A stretch of 64,000 bases of DNA from CAIKBL01 sp050247235 (GTDB taxonomy: Bacteria > Pseudomonadota > Gammaproteobacteria > Ga0077536), in assembly GCA_050247235.1 (NCBI GenBank), contig JBFWUN010000005.1, forward strand, positions 57,104 through 121,103, in the 5' to 3' direction. The stretch's first letter is position 1. The number at the start of each line of letters is the position of its first letter. Below are positions 62,332 to 64,000 of this stretch, in pieces. The notes beneath the pieces are model-generated. The model worked only from the letters and a program-made list of their open reading frames with translations, was not told the DNA's origin and did not search any database. The position numbers and the translations under genes are program-made.

Positions 62332-63879
62332 TCACGCGGACAAGCGCTGCCGGAGCACGCGATGCTGGATCTTGCCGGTGGCCGTTCGCGGCATCTCGTC
62401 GTCCGTGATGAACGTGACCCCGGCAGGGCACTTGAAGCCGGCGAGCCGTTCGCGGCACCACTGGTGGAGCTCCGCGTCGCTGGCGGCGCGGCCGTCGTGC
62501 AGCACGACGACGGCGTGCGGCGTCTCGCCCCACTTCTCGTGTGGCAGTCCGATCACCGCCACATCGCGCACCGCAGGATGCTGTCCGAGCACGCTTTCCA
62601 CCTCGGTGGGATACACGTTCTCGCCGCCGCTGATGATCATGTTGCTCTTGCGATCGACCAGCCAGAGATAGCCCTCCGCATCGCGCCGTGCCATGTCACC
62701 CACCGAGCACCATTCACCAGCGAATGCCTCGGCGGACTTCTCCGGGTTCTTCCAATAACCGTCGAAGACGTACGCGGTGCGCGAGTAGAGTTCGCCTACC
62801 TCGCCGTCCGGCACCTCGCGGCCTTGCGCGTCGAGCAGCCGGATCGCGCCGCTGCCGGCCCATTCGCGGCCGACCGAGCCGAGCTTGCGCAACTGCTCGT
62901 CCGGGCGCAGCAACGTGACCCACCCGGCTTCTGTGGAGCCGTACAGCTCGTACAGCCTGCCGTTCGGAAAGAGCTGCATGATGCCGCGCTTGGTGTCCTG
63001 ACGGGCCGGTGCCGAGGAGATCATCAGCTTGCCGACCGCGCCGAGGTCGTAGCGGCGCTTCACTGCCTCGGGCAGCGCGAGCAGCATGATGTAGTGCGTG
63101 GGCACGAGCGACGTGAAGGTCACCCGATCCTCCGCCAGGGTCTTCAGCAGCGCCTCCGGATCGAAGCTTCGCCGATCCTCGATGTGGCAGGTTCCGCCGA
63201 GATGGACAAACGCGGTGCCGAAGTAGAGCGAATTGGCATGACACAGCGGCATCACCAGCAGCGCCGTGTCGTCCGCGCTGAAGCCCATTTCCATCACCGT
63301 GGCCCAGGCGATCAGCGCGTTCGCGCCGTGGCTGCGAATCGCGCCCTTGGGTCGCCCGGTCGTGCCGGACGTGTACATCAGCGCGGCGATGTCTCCCGGC
63401 TGCACGGGATCGAGCGGCAGCGCGGGATCGCCGTGCGCGATCAGCGTTTCGAAATCCAGCCAGCCGGGTGACGGCTCGCCCAGCACGATGAAGCGCTCCG
63501 CCGGCATCGACAATTCGTCACGCAGGCTGTCCACGACGTCGCGGAATTCCCCACCTGCGATCACTGCGCCGACTTCCGCATGCTGGAGGATGTAGGCGAT
63601 CTCCGGACCAGTCAGTCGGAAGTTGAGCGGCACGACGGTGAGCCCTGCGCGCGCCATGCCCGCGTAGATTTCCATCCATTCGAGACAGTTGTACGCGATG
63701 ACACCCACCCGATCGCCCTTCGCGAGGCCCAGCCCGCGCAGTGCGGCCGCGAGACGGACGACGCGTTCGTGCCACTGACCGTAGGTCAGGCGTCGGCGCG
63801 AATCACGCACGGCGAGGCGATCCGGACGCAATCGCGCGTGCGTCGCGACGGCATCGGCGAGGGTGAGCATGCGGGTCAT
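62332..63879 (-). CDS. AMP-dependent acyl-CoA synthetase/ligase
   Basis: 515 residues. Adenylation motifs: A3 is YTSGTTGRPKGA (near residue 172), A5 YELYGSTEAG, A7 GEWCSVGDMARRD, A8 DRKSNMIISGGENVYPTEVE and A10 PRTATGKIQHRVLR with the catalytic Lys. It activates a carboxylic acid with ATP and CoA. Long- or branched-chain or aromatic acids are likely from similarity to FadD-like enzymes. It has no signal peptide. It is not obviously part of the hyu operon; 135 bases separate it from the LysR gene. Confidence 0.94.
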   Translation of the reverse strand: MTRMLTLADAVATHARLRPDRLAVRDSRRRLTYGQWHERVVRLAAALRGLGLAKGDRVGVIAYNCLEWMEIYAGMARAGLTVVPLNFRLTGPEIAYILQHAEVGAVIAGGEFRDVVDSLRDELSMPAERFIVLGEPSPGWLDFETLIAHGDPALPLDPVQPGDIAALMYTSGTTGRPKGAIRSHGANALIAWATVMEMGFSADDTALLVMPLCHANSLYFGTAFVHLGGTCHIEDRRSFDPEALLKTLAEDRVTFTSLVPTHYIMLLALPEAVKRRYDLGAVGKLMISSAPARQDTKRGIMQLFPNGRLYELYGSTEAGWVTLLRPDEQLRKLGSVGREWAGSGAIRLLDAQGREVPDGEVGELYSRTAYVFDGYWKNPEKSAEAFAGEWCSVGDMARRDAEGYLWLVDRKSNMIISGGENVYPTEVESVLGQHPAVRDVAVIGLPHEKWGETPHAVVVLHDGRAASDAELHQWCRERLAGFKCPAGVTFITDDEMPRTATGKIQHRVLRQRLSA

Positions 63880-64000
63880 CGCGAGAAACTGCCTGTGGGA
63901 AGCAACGGATCTGTGCCGACCCGATTCTGAGTTCCCCGTTCGGAACCGGTCAACCGTCAGGTGAAATGGGTGAAAACGGAAATGTGAGATGTCCCCTTTT

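Noticed and set aside
63940..64000. Possible REP element at the window end (AAATG ... TGTCCCC)
   Set aside because: It resembles the GGGGACAGA-type palindromes but is cut by the window edge, so no second arm can be seen.

Overview
The window is about 64 kb of GC-rich bacterial chromosome, most likely from a gammaproteobacterium. The evidence is a Vfr/CRP-type cAMP receptor, a FimV-like inner-membrane protein, an Escherichia-type GshA, a groESL operon with both a sigma-32-like promoter and a CIRCE operator, and proteins ending in PEP-CTERM-like (VPLPA) sorting signals. A run of exactly 100 N (34676-34775) shows it is a scaffold from a draft or metagenome assembly. I see no rRNA, tRNA, CRISPR array, intact insertion sequence or phage.

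Layout. 1-13.9 kb is housekeeping: an Hsp20 tail, a methyltransferase, a Sel1-repeat protein, crp, groES-groEL, a pair of uncharacterised genes, GFA and NrtS-like proteins, gloB, a FimV-like gene, msrB and gshA. 14.0-22.2 kb holds a split biotin-dependent carboxylase (biotin carboxylase, KipI/PxpB-like and KipA/PxpC-like carboxyltransferase halves, free biotin carrier). It is followed on the same strand by a beta carbonic anhydrase, a SulP permease and an amidase-signature hydrolase. 22.4-26.3 kb has an AraC regulator, a cupin, a metallo-beta-lactamase-fold hydrolase and a thiolase. 26.4-35.5 kb is a surface-protein block on the minus strand: a two-partner secretion system (TpsB, small exported protein, very large TpsA with MBG repeats, 5' end lost in the gap) flanked by two PEP-CTERM-like proteins. 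trpE follows at 35.7-37.2 kb.

37.4-47.4 kb is catabolic: a lipoprotein, two amidohydrolases, a crotonase, an SDR with an altered active site, a Baeyer-Villiger-type monooxygenase, and a PQQ alcohol dehydrogenase with the lanthanide-type ligand set coupled to an MxaJ/XoxJ-like binding protein. 47.4-51.8 kb has a diguanylate cyclase, two small proteins, a subtilase and an alpha/beta hydrolase. 52.0-54.0 kb carries a thioredoxin-domain protein overlapping a gene with an in-frame UGA inside a U-G-S-C motif and a SECIS-like hairpin just after it; I read this as a UGSC-family selenoprotein that ordinary gene calling cuts in two. 54-64 kb has a UspA protein, another VPLPA-type exported protein, and a minus-strand run of acyl-CoA ligase, LysR regulator, hydantoinase/oxoprolinase subunits B and A, and a saccharopine-dehydrogenase-like enzyme.

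The most notable points are the UGSC selenoprotein with its thioredoxin partner, the split carboxylase/amidase/bicarbonate-supply cluster with no obvious known substrate, two copies of a nested palindrome whose 67-bp core is almost identical while the arms differ yet stay self-complementary, and the lanthanide-type PQQ dehydrogenase pair.
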